Positions 24,712 to 35,394 of a stretch of 64,000 nucleotides of DNA are shown in pieces. Source of the DNA: Cordia subcordata (lineage: Eukaryota > Streptophyta > Magnoliopsida > Boraginales > Cordiaceae). A program made the translations under genes and the position numbers. Under the pieces are notes generated by a model. That model did not search any database. It worked only from the letters and a program-made list of their open reading frames with translations, and was not told where the DNA came from. Position 1 is the stretch's first letter; the number at the start of each line of letters is the position of its first letter. The stretch is from the NCBI GenBank assembly GCA_028554755.1, contig JAPTOF010000021.1, forward strand, positions 3,087,501 through 3,151,500, written 5' to 3'.

Positions 24712-24729
24712 TCCCCGGCAACGGCGCCA
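24712..24729 (-). other. Primer binding site, tRNA-Asp type
   Basis: On the minus strand TGGCGCCGTTGCCGGGGA, fully complementary to the 3' end of plant tRNA-Asp including CCA. It starts five bases after the 5' LTR. This fixes both orientation and LTR end. Confidence 0.85.
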
Positions 24730-24734
24730 AAATT

Positions 24735-26109
24735 TGATGGGCATTGAAACCACCAAAAATAAATTCCTATCTCTTACCTTGCAACTTGAATTTGTGTATG
24801 CAGTGAGAAAAGGGTCGAGTCCAAAGGGATTAGAGAAATTTAGAATATGCTAATTATGTCAAGTAGATTAATCAAGCGAGTTACAAGCAAAACAAAGGGT
24901 TTTAATGCAAAAATAAGTAAAATAAGCAAAACTATCCAACCACTGGTCCATACTGCGTGGGCACACAAAACTTGGCCAGAAAATAAAAAAACGTAAATAA
25001 AATAAAAATAACTAAAATACGCAATTCTAAGTTAACACAAGACTGGAAAAATAGTTTCAACGAGAATTAAATCTAGCCTGAGGAACTATCGCGATTTTAG
25101 TCAACAAATCCAATCATAGACGCAAAAATACTTTCAACTATTTTGATAAATCAGTTATAGTTATTGGCTCAACCTAATAACCTCATCTTTCCTTACAAAG
25201 TTGATCACGGTTTAAATCCCCTATGATTGTTCCCTCCATCGACTTACCTATTAGACGTTCTAATCCCCGGAGATGCCTGCAATATCTATCTAACGACGGC
25301 AATAAAAATCTAGAAAGACCTAATTCTAAAAGTCAATACTCTCGCGGTAATTGCTCATTTAGATTGTGTAATTACACAGAAAACCTGGTTACTGCTATTT
25401 TTAGATTAATTAAATTAATCTAATTGGCTACCTATTGTCATGTAATTAAATAATCGAGCCCTAATTAAACAATCACAGAACAATATTAATTCTTAAAACA
25501 ATAAATACGCGAATATCAAAATAACATGAAAGGGATAAAACAATTAGATCTCACGGAATTGATGAACCGAAATCTTGATTAATCTTCGGCTAGAAAAGAA
25601 AGTTAGAACTTCATGTCCATGAGTGTCGCCCAAAGAATGAAGAGAAATTTGCTGAATTGTCTGCTAAAAAGTTGTCTCCCTCCAAAATGCATATAAGAGG
25701 TATATATATATATGAGAAAAACCCTAACCTGTTTTCCTTTTTGGATAAGGAAACCCTTAAGGGCCCAAAAAGAATAATAAGGTAAAATCCTTAAATATAA
25801 TTTCCAACAAAATAAAAAGTCTTCTAAATTTAATCTATTTCCTTCCAAAAGTCTAGAAAAAATATCTTCTATCTTGGTCAACCTCGGTCAAACCCGCGTA
25901 GCAAATTAATGGCATTTTTCTACGAGACGGAGTCAACTTTGACCGCTACAAACACATTCAAAAAAGCTTCTATATCCATGCATAATCCATCCATCTCCTT
26001 TCCTAAGCATAATCATGTAAAATTACATTAAAAAGTCGATTAAGGAGCATTCTATTCCAAAATCAAGTGCATCCAACATATAAATTAAAAACTTATTTAG
26101 AACTTTTCA
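24735..26109 (-). repeat. 5' LTR of the gypsy element
   Basis: 1375 bp, TGATGGGCATT...ACTTTTCA on the plus strand. A TATA-like 'tatatatata' lies near 25,700 (and near 19,125 in the partner LTR). By eye the two LTRs differ by several percent, mostly transitions. Confidence 0.88.
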
Positions 26110-27594
26110 TCTCATAACTTATGAAATTCTCTTCCACCAGAAGGAGAGGGGCAAAAAAAAAAAAATTGGACAACAGGAATTGGATGAACAGGACCGAGTC
26201 CAATCCATTTCAGATCGATCCTAAGAAACTACGGAAAAATCATTACTTGGATTATTTCAACGTGTAAATGTTGGAAAAGAATTTATTCTTACATTGGTTG
26301 TGGCGGTAATTAAAAATATAATTGCATGTGGAATTGATCAAGAAAAAGAAAATTAAATGAGTGGGTAAGGTTATGAATGTCTTTTGTCTTTTTGTTGTAA
26401 ATTTTTAATACCATAGGGGAGTATAGACCACAAGAGTTCTGTGTGGAACTCTTGCTCATCATAGGTACTTATTGTGAGACTTTTGATACCACAAGAGGTA
26501 TTATGCATTTATGGTAGACCATGAGGTGATTTGGTGCATTTTAACCCTTTCAAAATGAACTTTTTAGTCCCTGAACTTTAATAAATGAGATGTCATAGTT
26601 CCTGAGCTTTGATAAATGGAATGTCATTAGTCCTTCAAAAAGATTTATTTTAGATGGTCAAGGACTAAAATATTCACTTTGAAAATAAAGAGACTAAAAT
26701 GCAACAAATGTCTCGAACTATTAAGGGAATAAATCCAATTATATTTATTTAATGAGTAATATTTATTGAAGTTAATTGGAAATTAAAGGGCTTTAAGGTA
26801 CTTTCATGATAAAGTTGAGGAAAAGCAAGCACTAAGTTTTTCTTTGTTTGTTCATAACATAAAAATTATGAGTTGGGAATTTTTCCACACTTAGTTAGCC
26901 ATTAAAGCCAACACAATTACGTGAAATTTAGTTACATTTCTCAATATTTCAAAATATGAAGTCACATCAAAGATAAATATCCAAAGCACTGCATTTATTT
27001 GCAATAACTATAATTATTTATTTATATCTTTTCATATTAAGATATCATTATCATAGTCATATTTTATATTTTATAATTATGTATATAAATGTGCACCAGC
27101 TCATCTCTGTATCTCGGCTCTGCCACTGGGACCTGCAAGACACAAATTGCCCTTCCAACAATCATCAATACTTAGTTTCCGTCCCCGAGTACTAAATGGG
27201 CTTCACGGCTTCATCCACCCGACATTAGCTCCACTGCGAGTACGCATATTTAAAGAACATCCCCACTTTGTAGTATGATAGAAGATGACGGCTTTGAAAG
27301 AGGAGAACATTCCTCCGCTTCCATTTGGTAAACTACAGGGAGCATTGCATGTTTTACCAAATATAATTATTTTAGGACATCTATTAACTAGCTTGATAAG
27401 TGATGGAAACTATGCAACAGAATTTGATTGGAGAGCTCTAATGCGCTAGTATCTACTTTACAAACCTCATTTGGCACCAAAATGATCGTTTGAGTAGAGT
27501 ACATCTACATATATTATTCTGTATCATCCACATATTTTTAACAAAACAAAAAGAAAGAAAGGAATATAGTAGTCTGTTCTCAATTATAATCCCT
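26110..27594. other. AT-rich intergenic DNA, LecRK copy 3 3' flank
   Basis: 26,530-26,720 has an inverted word pair ('ttttagtccctgaacttt' against 'aaggactaaaat') typical of small fold-back repeats. 27,440-27,560 is shared with the 3' flank of LecRK copy 4 ('catttggcacca', 'tattattctgtatcatcc'). No gene or RNA recognised in the rest. Confidence 0.45.
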
Positions 27595-29610
27595 TTACCA
27601 ACCTCCAGATAGAAATGATGATTCTGGGACTGAGGAAGTATATAAACAAGCCTTCTCCATTGAAGAGAGATGTGACATGATAGAATCATCAAAACCTTCT
27701 CTATGGGCAAATCTCAAACCATTGGCTGAATTATTACCAAGCAAGGATAAATCTGGCAAAGCCATAGCACCATCCAAATAAAGCACGACTTGTTGCATAC
27801 TTGGCCGTGCCATAGGCTCTAAATGAGAGCAAAGCAAACCAAGCTTCAACACCAACTCCACTTCCTCTGGAACATAATCAATATCCAACTTTGGATCAAC
27901 AGGCTTAAGTATTTCACCTTTACTCCACCAGGAATACACCACATCAACCAGAATCAAATTCTCACTTGTTTCTAGTGGCTCTATTGGACGTCTACCGCAA
28001 GTAACCTCTAGCAAAAAGGCCCCAAAAGAATATACATCACTGCTTGTCGTGGCCTTGCCAGTTCGAGTATGCTCCGGGGCAAGATATCCAAGTGTTCCAA
28101 CGACATGAGTAGTTTTAGGGCCAGCTCCATGATCATATAACCTGGCAAGGCCAAAATCACCTAATCTTCCATTGAATTCGCCATCTAACAAGACATTACT
28201 GGCTTTTATATCCCTATGTACCACTACTTGTTCCCATTCTTCATGCAAGTAAAGTAGTCCTGATGCAACCCCTTTGATAACTTCGAATCGCTGGCTCCAA
28301 TTAAGAGTAATTCTTGGTTGTCCAAAGAGAAACTTGTCTAGGCTTCCATTAGGCATACATTCATAGACCAAAAACAATTCTCCTTTTCTCCGGCAATAGC
28401 CCAAAAGTGGTACTAAATTTTGATGGCGTAATCTGCCGATGCTCACAATTTCTGCAACAAATTCTTTCATCCCTTGTCTTGATTCATGAGAGATTCGTTT
28501 AACAGCAATTTCAATTTTAGAGCTAGGCAAGACACCTCGGTAGACCCTTCCAAATCCCCCTCGGCCTAACAACTCTTTGTCCCGAAATCCTTTCGTAGCA
28601 ATATACAAGTCTTTGCACTTGAACCTATGAGGTCCATATTCAAGTTCCCAGTCCTCGAGAACTTCTGCATACTTCCTCTTCCTTCTTACATAGTAAATGA
28701 TACCCGAAATTCCTAAAAACGTTGCAGGTATCAATATCACAGGCAGACCAATCGTCAAGAACTTAGATTTCTCCTTTGGTCCAACTCTGGGAAGCTTTGG
28801 CAGTTGAGAAATATCAAGCTCCTCGGCCTCGCCATTAATCTTGAAACTCCATCCAAGGACATAATGAGATGCTTCCACTGATCCAGTAGATGATGAGAAT
28901 CCGATATACATGTTTTGATGTATAATTGGGGAAATATCAGATGTCAAAGACAGAAGAGGAATACTTGGTTTATCAACTTCTAATGGACCTAATGTCACAT
29001 TAATCTGTTTTGTGACACCATTGTATTCTATCCAAAGTCGTTAGGGCCGGCCACTGAATAGAGACAAATTGCGAAAGTTACCATTTCTGTCGTAATACCC
29101 TGCTCGCTCTGAAAATACAGAGTCCAGGCTATTTATATCGATGCCGATGTGATTATCATTAATATCACTGAGCTCCCTGTTCTGGATTGTATCAAGTTCC
29201 ACTCCAACAACATGATTGGTAAAATTACCGTTGTTGGATTCATTGAGTAAGCCAAGGTACTGGCTTGCTTGAGCTCCAGGAAGGCCTCTTTCCGGTGCAA
29301 TCACAAAGACAAACCCGTGCCCAGACACAGTCAAATATTCGGACACTATCGCAAAAATAAAAGAGGTGGAAAAAGATAGAGCTGAACCGTTTTGTGAATT
29401 CTTGAAATTGACAGGACTTTGATAGAAGGCATGGCTCGTTTGCAGTTTGGTGGCATTGGTTAGCTTCAAAAGACCATTTGAAGTGATCTTGGCTATGCCA
29501 TGAAGGCTAAGATTGGCAGATCGAAATCCATGATAAGTAAATGCAATATCTTCAGTGGCCGCAAGGCTAATTAGAACATGCAGCAGCAGTATTACAAGGT
29601 TGAAAGGCAT
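27595..29610 (-). pseudogene. LecRK copy 3: full-length lectin receptor kinase with a single nonsense codon
   Basis: A plasma-membrane receptor kinase of 671 codons with one in-frame TAA at 29,041-29,043 (codon 190), where paralogues have Leu in the motif S-G-x-P-L-R-V-W. The signal peptide is MPFNLVILLLHVLISLAA. The lectin domain covers roughly residues 22-265 and the transmembrane helix 285-307 (LTIGLPVILIPATFLGISGI). The kinase has its glycine loop GRGGFG near 350, the ATP lysine in AVKR at 371, HRD at 465-467, DFG at 485-487 and APEH at 511-514. It is an RD kinase and ends in SGGW, not SGGR. No intron is needed. Apart from the stop everything is intact, so this is the copy most likely to be a recent loss or a polymorphic null. 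The truncated product would be a secreted partial lectin. Confidence 0.9.
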
Positions 29611-29639
29611 GGTTCAATCTTGGTTCTGGAAATGTTTTA

Positions 29640-29900
29640 GATAATTTAATCCGCTGAACTATGTGTGTTTATACTGTGTTGGCCTGTTCAGCATAATAAG
29701 ACCAAGTGAAGACTTGCTTTTGCCAAAGTCATGGGTCATGATCATAATTCCATGCCAAGGTTCCACGCCAAGGTGGGCACTAAACCTTGCCAATTAATTG
29801 ATAATATTGACTCTACTACGTACTGGACCCGCTTCTAGATTTCCATGAGTTAAGTGGTCCACATGGTTAGGAGTGAGAACCAGATTGGATAGTCAGATAT
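29640..29900. repeat. LecRK 5' flank unit, reference copy
   Basis: It contains the ordered words 'gtgttggcctgttca', 'ataataagaccaa', 'catgatcataattccatgcc', 'cactaaaccttgcc' and 'aagtggtccacatgg'. The same order recurs upstream of copy 4 and, without a following gene, at 36,985-37,790, 40,080-40,310, 56,575-56,660 and, in part, 56,032-56,120 and 58,652-58,740. Confidence 0.75.
29667..29674 (-). promoter_or_regulatory. Putative TATA box of LecRK copy 3
   Basis: GTATAAAC on the minus strand, about 60 bp upstream of the ATG at 29,610. The equivalent position in copy 4 reads ATTATAAAG. Spacing and conservation between paralogues support it. Confidence 0.4.
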
Positions 29901-30557
29901 TCGAATAATGGATATCGGATCATCGGGTATCGGATTAAAAAGTCCAGTATCTGATCAGATAGTTAAAAAGTACATATTCGGCTGGATACCGAATTTTCGA
30001 ATGGCTGGTAATTTCGGATATGGATTTTCAAATTTTCTTTAAACTAAAAAAGTTTAATTTCTTATTAAAGATTTTATTAAGAGAAGAACAGCAAAGCATA
30101 GAAAATTTTGGCAGAATATTAAATAAACAAGCTAATCAAGTTACTTCGGGCAACCTTTTTGGATAGGATTGCTAAAATGCTTACTCTTACCATTATGAAA
30201 AAATTGTATGTGTTCCTAAACATATATCATGGTGTTATTTATTTGCTAGAGACAACAGATGAAGCCATCAATACAATACAAGGCATAGACACATATTGAA
30301 ATGGTAAATAGTTCTGTTCACCTGTAGGTCCATCATTCAAGCGTTAATCAACACCTTGAGTTCCTAAATACTTTAAATTTCTCTTCACTTAAGCTAAATG
30401 GGATCCAAAACATGTGGCTGCTGAACAAGACGTGACTATTGAAGAAGATTCGAAAGCTGCGGCTGTCAAAGAAGACGTGGTGTTGCACCGTTGCTACTGC
30501 CGAAGAAAACAAATCCGTGCTAGTGGCCTTGTCATGCTCACTAGCTCATGTCCTTTT

Positions 30558-30577
30558 GGGGGGGGGGGGGGGGGGGG
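30558..30577 (+). repeat. Poly-G tract (20 G)
   Basis: An uninterrupted run of G. The paralogous site at 49,856-49,896 is longer and interrupted by C. Such tracts can form quadruplexes and are also prone to assembly error. Confidence 0.85.
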
Positions 30578-31451
30578 AGGTTGTGTTGAAGAAGAGAGGG
30601 GCGAAGTTGGTGAGACTAGTCTTAAGAATTGGGAATTTGGGGTCAATGGTCAGACTAGTCTTAAGAATTGTATTTGTTTAATTATTTTTTATTTATTTTG
30701 AAAAAAACGGATATCTGATATCCAAACGAGTAGGAAAAGTATTATCCGAAATCCAATCCAAAATTCGAAAAAATTATTAGATATATTCGAAATTCGAAAA
30801 ATTGCTATTTTCCCTACTAATTTGGATGCCGATGCAGATACAGATCGGATAGTGCCACCCCCACACATGATTAACAGTCTACCAACAAGTCCTTCGGCAT
30901 TCAGGATCAGCAGCAAGAAAGAAGGTTTGGCAACCCAAAAAAAAGAAAAAAGAAAAACATAAAGATGTTTGGTTATGGATAAATATTCAACTTAAAAACT
31001 TTAAAAAATTTAAAAATAAAAATAATTTTAAAAATTATAAAAATTAAGGAATTAAAAATTTAAGAGGTTAAAAGATTAAAAATTGAAAATTTAAAAAACT
31101 AGAAATGCAAAATAAAAGAAATTTTAAAACTAAAAAAATTAAAATATTAAAATCATAAATAGCACTTTAAACGATAATTTTAACCAAACAACTTACAAAA
31201 TAATTTTCTTTTTTATCCAACAATAATTTTTATTTTTTTACCAAACAATAAAATATCTTTAATTAACAACATATTAGATTCAACACTTTTTAAAAACAAC
31301 AACAATATATAGTAACAAACAAATTATTTTTCTTAAAAGAAAAGAAAATTAGCAACCAAAAACCATGCTTCTGTCTCCAACCCCTCTCTCTAGGGCTGCA
31401 TTTTAGCCTTCTGCTATCGTGCGCCCTTCTTCTTCTTCTTCTTCTCCTCCC

Positions 31452-31456
<5 letters not shown>

Positions 31457-31498
<42 letters not shown>
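31457..31498. repeat. (CT)n microsatellite
   Basis: About 20 CT dinucleotides, preceded by (TTC)n. The paralogous site in copy 2 (50,813-50,878) has mainly (TTC)n and a shorter CT run, so the tract has expanded or contracted since duplication. Confidence 0.85.
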
Positions 31499-31502
<4 letters not shown>

Positions 31503-31682
31503 TTTCCCATGGCAGGTAGAAAGCATAGTAAATGCTCTCGAGTTAGATCCAGAACAACGTTTAAACTTATAGATCCAAGGTTGAATCTAGAGAGCTGGTT
31601 GAAGTGCTGATTAGATCTGATAGCCAAAAAAGTGTAGAGTCCTCCAAGGATTCAAGTTCTACCTCGATTAGCATACCAAAGA

Positions 31683-32164
31683 TGAAAGCTCTTAATGCGG
31701 GATGATCCCAATTGAGTAATTGAATCAATATCCCTAAGGGCTCAATGGAGAGAATAAGCCCTGAACAGAATATTGAAGCAAAAGAAAATAGAGAGAGAAA
31801 GAAGATCAGAGAGATTAGAGAGGAAAATTAGATTCTCATTGCTTAGTTAATTGGATTGCAAAGCTTATTCCTATTTATATACAACTAATGATACGAGTTG
31901 AGTTAGTTATTAACTAACTCAACTAATTTCCCTAACAACTTGAAATGCTTTTATTTATTTTTTTACGAGGCAAGTAAGCGTGTTTGTGTTACTATATGCA
32001 AAAAGTACAATTATACAAAACATTTACAAAGGAACAAGCAAGGTCAACTTGCCTAATCAAAACATATTTTCAAGCTTCCACATATCTCCTATTACGAAAT
32101 TTGATCCAGTGGAAAGAAAGTGCTTTTATTTATATTCCTATGTCTACTTATTATACACATAACA
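31683..32164 (-). repeat. LTR inside repeat block A (copy 1)
   Basis: 482 bp, TG...CA on either strand. On the minus strand it begins TGTTATGTG and contains TATATAAATA near 31,873. It is followed by GGTATGCTAATC, a degenerate initiator-Met primer site (TGGTATCAGAGC type). It is preceded by a purine tract (AGGGAGGGAAATAT). So PPT, LTR and PBS-like sequence sit side by side, with no target duplication at the LTR edges. An equal-length copy is at 51,289-51,770. Confidence 0.5.
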
Positions 32165-32265
32165 ATATTTCCCTCCCTAAAGATCCTTGTCCCCAAGGAT
32201 CATTTTAGTACCCACTTATCAACGGCCAGCGTAATCAAGTCAGCCGATTTCTTATAGCGATTTTT

Positions 32266-32788
32266 TTTTTTGAAAAACATAATTCGGAAACCCAAAAGTT
32301 GCAGCCAATGTCATTACTTCTCTGAGTAGATTTCCCAATTATACTACTCAAGAATGTGTTGCCAGACATTCAGCAGAGATAATGTCCCAATAACTTGGAA
32401 ATCGCCTAGACTAAGCGAAGACAATGAAAAGCAGCTCAATAGCCCTATCACCCTGGCAAGGAGCAATGTGGAAACCTGATTCAATCTTCAAGGCATTCTA
32501 CTTCCCAGAATTGAGTTTCTCCATTATTTTTTTTTTTATTTTACTGCAAACAAGTTCTACAATGCTCGTCCTCAATTGTTCCACATGTGACACTAAGCAA
32601 CAAAGGAGTAAATGCGAAGTAACTCCTAGGTGAATCCACTTGAGCATCATAAGATGAAATATCCAAATCCTTAAGAAAGCTTGCACCAGACCACGTACAA
32701 GACTAGCGTTGTGTGTTTTGCCACCCGAATATGATTCTGCATATGCCGAAAAGAAATAAATAGGCATCATCAACATCATCAAATCGAA
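32266..32788. other. Gene-free DNA between block A and the copia fragment
   Basis: No confident gene, RNA or repeat border. It may be further copia-internal sequence, but no copia motif could be read. Confidence 0.4.
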
Positions 32789-33174
32789 CTAAGAGTCCTT
32801 TCTGCTATCGACATCATCAGGCCTAATTTTAGATCCGTCCTCTTTAAACATATTGAACTTATCATTGCTAAGAAATGAATAAGCATCATCAACTTTTGTT
32901 GTACCCATGTGGTGATCATCAAATGAATAAGCTTCAAAAGTTAGAGAATTAAACTCATTCCAGTTTTTTACACCTCTTAATCGTGATCTCTTCTTCTTAA
33001 TCAGGCACAAAGTCACAAATTCTGCTATGCTTTCTGCAGATTCATCACAGCTTGTAGTCAACCGATTGAATAAATTTCCATTCAATGTTGCTAATAAGAG
33101 TAATTGATTCCATCAAACTTTAGTGGCTTGAATGGTGAAAAACCTTCATCGAGCATAGAAGACCCACTTGCCAT
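32789..33174 (-). pseudogene. Ty1/copia Gag N-terminal remnant
   Basis: The ATG at 33,174 opens MASGSSMLDEGFSPFKPLKF, then DGINYSY and a stop where copia Gag has W-K-x-R-M. This is the characteristic start of plant copia Gag (FDG-NY--W). Further open sequence follows in another frame down to 32,789 without clear similarity. It lies directly behind a copia LTR and primer site, as expected. Truncated before the zinc knuckle and pol. Confidence 0.65.
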
Positions 33175-33215
33175 GGTAGGACCTCTTATAATACGATTAG
33201 TTTACTCGTAAGACC

Positions 33216-33231
33216 AAGTTCTAGATACCAC
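33216..33231 (-). other. Copia primer binding site (tRNA-Met type)
   Basis: On the minus strand TGGTATCTAGAACTTGG-like sequence directly after the LTR, a diverged form of TGGTATCAGAGC. Confidence 0.6.
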
Positions 33232-33232
33232 T

Positions 33233-33764
33233 TGTAAATGGCAAGCTAGCTCGAGGGGGTTGGGAATGGGGAATAGAGCTATTACAATTTTTCTATCGCG
33301 TGTTCACTATTTTGAAGTTCGATTGTTGAGTAGATAATGGAAATGTATTGTAAGAATCAAAAAAGGCAACAAGAAATATAAAGCACACAGGGATTTATAG
33401 TGGTTTGGCCATCTAGCCTACATCCGCTCCCCAAGTATCCCACTCAAGTATTTCCACTAACACCTTAAGCTTTTTACAAATTGGCTAAGGTCAAAAACCA
33501 ACACTTACAACTTGATTTTGAACCCAAAATCAAAAATAAATGCCTTGAGAAAAGTGAAGCTCTTTCTGGTATTGCTCTCTCTTTTTTTCTTCTGCTTTTT
33601 CAAACTTTGAAACTCTCAAATCTTGGGTTCTTGTCAAAAGACAAAAAATAAGTGATATATATATGTCCCATTTAAAAAATAGCTATTAGACACAAAGGAT
33701 AATAGCCACAAATAAGAATTTTGACCATTGTAGAAAAATTAGGGTAAAAATCATGTTTCCAACA
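33233..33764 (-). repeat. Ty1/copia 5' LTR
   Basis: 532 bp. On the minus strand it begins TGTTGGAAACATG, contains 'ccactataaatcc' (TATA region), and ends CTTGCCATTTACA, followed by the primer site and gag. No partner LTR is seen in the window, so the element is truncated. Confidence 0.75.
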
Positions 33765-33989
33765 GCTAGTTTAGAGATAAAAAATATGAGGTCTAAACTT
33801 TCCGAGTGAGCCTTTGTACATGCCGATACACTGGCAAAGTGCGCCAGACAAGCTCTAGGTAAGGTAGCTCATGTTCGGTATTCCTACAAGGTTAAAACAT
33901 GAATCTTTTAAAAATTTACTATTGAGTGGGGATAAAATGCTCATCTGTTGTACCCCGACAAGAGCAGACCCGGTAGTATTAAAAATCTA

Positions 33990-34430
33990 TTTTACGAAAC
34001 TCATGACCTATCATCTTAAAAACAAGTCTAACAACACTTTGAGCATAAAAAGCATTTTGAAAGATATGAAATCATTTTGAAAGACATGCAATATCTCAAA
34101 ATGATATGCAATCATTTTGAAAACATGCTTAGGCATATAATATCTCAAATTTTGTACTAAGAGAGGGTGAAAATTAGAAGACTAAGAGCAAGATAGTTTC
34201 ATGTAAAAATCTACGACCACTCCGCTTATGTCTTCCATCTCCATCCTTATGTCATCACACCACTTGATATATGCAAACTTCAAAGCTCTTGATGGTGGAT
34301 GGTCATCTCCAAGGCATAGGCTCATTTCAATTGCTCAAGAGCTCATCAATTCATTAGAATCAATAGGATCATATTTGAGTTCACAAGACAATCATATAAC
34401 TTTATCCGCATGCGCCAATCATCACATTTT
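33990..34430 (+). repeat. Dispersed repeat, inverted relative to 62,560-62,940
   Basis: Contains 'catgacctatcatctta', 'tatgtcatcacaccacttgatatatgc' and 'atggtcatctccaaggcatagg'. The reverse complement of each occurs in the same order at 62,560-62,940. Likely a piece of a retroelement LTR or UTR. The short frame 34,228-34,521 also occurs in inverted form there, but looks non-coding. Confidence 0.6.
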
Positions 34431-34504
34431 TCACAAATTATACTACTTTCATCATCAATGTTGTTTTCATCATCAAAACATAATTACTATTAAAGCAATA
34501 GTGT

Positions 34505-35015
34505 CAACAAAATATATGTAAAGTGGTGAACAAATATACGTGTTTGTGATTCTGTTTATATGTGAGAGCAGTGAACAAATAAATATAAAGTTATGAACCA
34601 ATATATATATGTTTTCATCTATCTGTTTTTGTTGTGTGAGAATGGTGAATAAATATATGTAGAGTAGTGAACAAATATAAAAGGAATGGTGAACAAATAA
34701 ACGTGTTTGTATTTGTATGTGTTTGTGTATGTATGAGAGAGTTGTGAACAAATATATGTGGAGTGGTGAACAAATAAACGTATTTGTATTTGCGTGTGTC
34801 TCTATGTGTGAGAAAGTGATAAACAAATATATGGGAAGTGGTGAACAAATATATATGGGATGGTGAACAATAAACATTTTTTGTTTTTGTGTGTTTGTGC
34901 ATGTGTGAGAGTAGTGAACAAATAAATATTTGTGTTTTTGTGTGTAACTGTGTGTGTACGAGTTGTGAACAAATATATGTGGAGTAGTGAACAAATATTT
35001 GGTTTGTGAACCAAT
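34505..35015. repeat. Minisatellite based on 'gtggtgaacaaatatatgtg'
   Basis: About fifteen variant units built from 'agt(g/a)gtgaacaaata' and 'gtgtttgt(g/a)tttg' spacers of about 25-45 bp. Because stop codons are rare in the motif on the minus strand, long repetitive open frames appear (up to 173 codons, reading YICSPLHIYLFTT-like units). I regard these as by-products of the repeat. Confidence 0.85.
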
Positions 35016-35394
35016 TCTTTTTTTTTTCTTTTAAAGTTTACTTGCATAGTGGGAGCACTTAGCTCTGCAGGAACACATAGGTGCAAGACCATGATATAAG
35101 GTCCCCATTGCCCTCCTGTAGTTTGTGTAATTAGCTGATTATTCTTATATTTTAAAACTTATTACATTACACCTGCTTTTTAAAAAGCGGCACATAATAT
35201 CTTACCTTTATGTTTTTCATTTAATTAACTTATTGTATATCATAAGTGCCTTTTTTTGCATCTATGGACATTAAAACTTATAATGTGTTAAATATTTCCA
35301 TGAAAATACGAAAATTTTTAACCAACGATCACTAGATAATAATAAAAAAAGGTAATGTACAACCTTCTAAAAGTATAAAACAGTAATGTGGTAA

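Larger units (their letters stand above)
18167..26109 (-). mobile_element. Non-autonomous Ty3/gypsy retrotransposon (gag + protease only), two LTRs
   Basis: A complete 7.9-kb element on the minus strand. The LTRs are 24,735-26,109 (5') and 18,167-19,531 (3'), both TG...CA. The primer site lies at 24,712-24,729, gag at 24,520-23,063 and protease at 23,060-22,383. A trace of the 3' end of the polyprotein region and a 3' leader of about 2.5 kb follow, then a polypurine tract at 19,532-19,546. No RT, RNase H or integrase is present, and only about 30 bp separate the protease end from the 3'-terminal piece. The sequence after the coding region (about 22,077-22,035), 'taaacaaaggtgctggtagg' then 'aggcaaccca', is like that after pol in Athila-type gypsy elements. 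The LTRs differ visibly, so the insertion is not recent. The flanking pentamers (tctgg, tctca) match at only 3 of 5 positions. Confidence 0.85.
30278..32265. repeat. Segmental repeat block A, copy 1
   Basis: Two kilobases collinear with 49,588-51,868. It holds a G20 tract (30,558-30,577), an A-rich segment (30,955-31,320), a (CT)n tract (31,457-31,498), and an LTR with leader and polypurine flank (31,660-32,182). Compared with copy 2 it lacks the MITE; its empty site is TAA at 31,529-31,531. Short open frames here, including Arg/Glu-rich ones across the (CT)n tract, are not genes. Confidence 0.8.

Noticed and set aside
30414..30701. Open frame MAAEQDVTIEEDSKAA... and its copy at 49,710
   Set aside because: It runs through a poly-G tract of unstable length in a duplicated repeat block. 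No known domain, and the two copies diverge in frame after the G tract.
31290..31627. Arg/Glu-rich open frames
   Set aside because: They are translations of (CT)n and (TTC)n microsatellites.
34473..34994. 173-codon open frame on the minus strand
   Set aside because: It lies wholly in the minisatellite and repeats YICSPLHIYLFTT-like units in several frames. This is codon-poor repeat sequence, not a gene.
34505..35015. CRISPR-like array
   Set aside because: Units are variable in length, the spacers are themselves repetitive, and the context is a plant nuclear genome.
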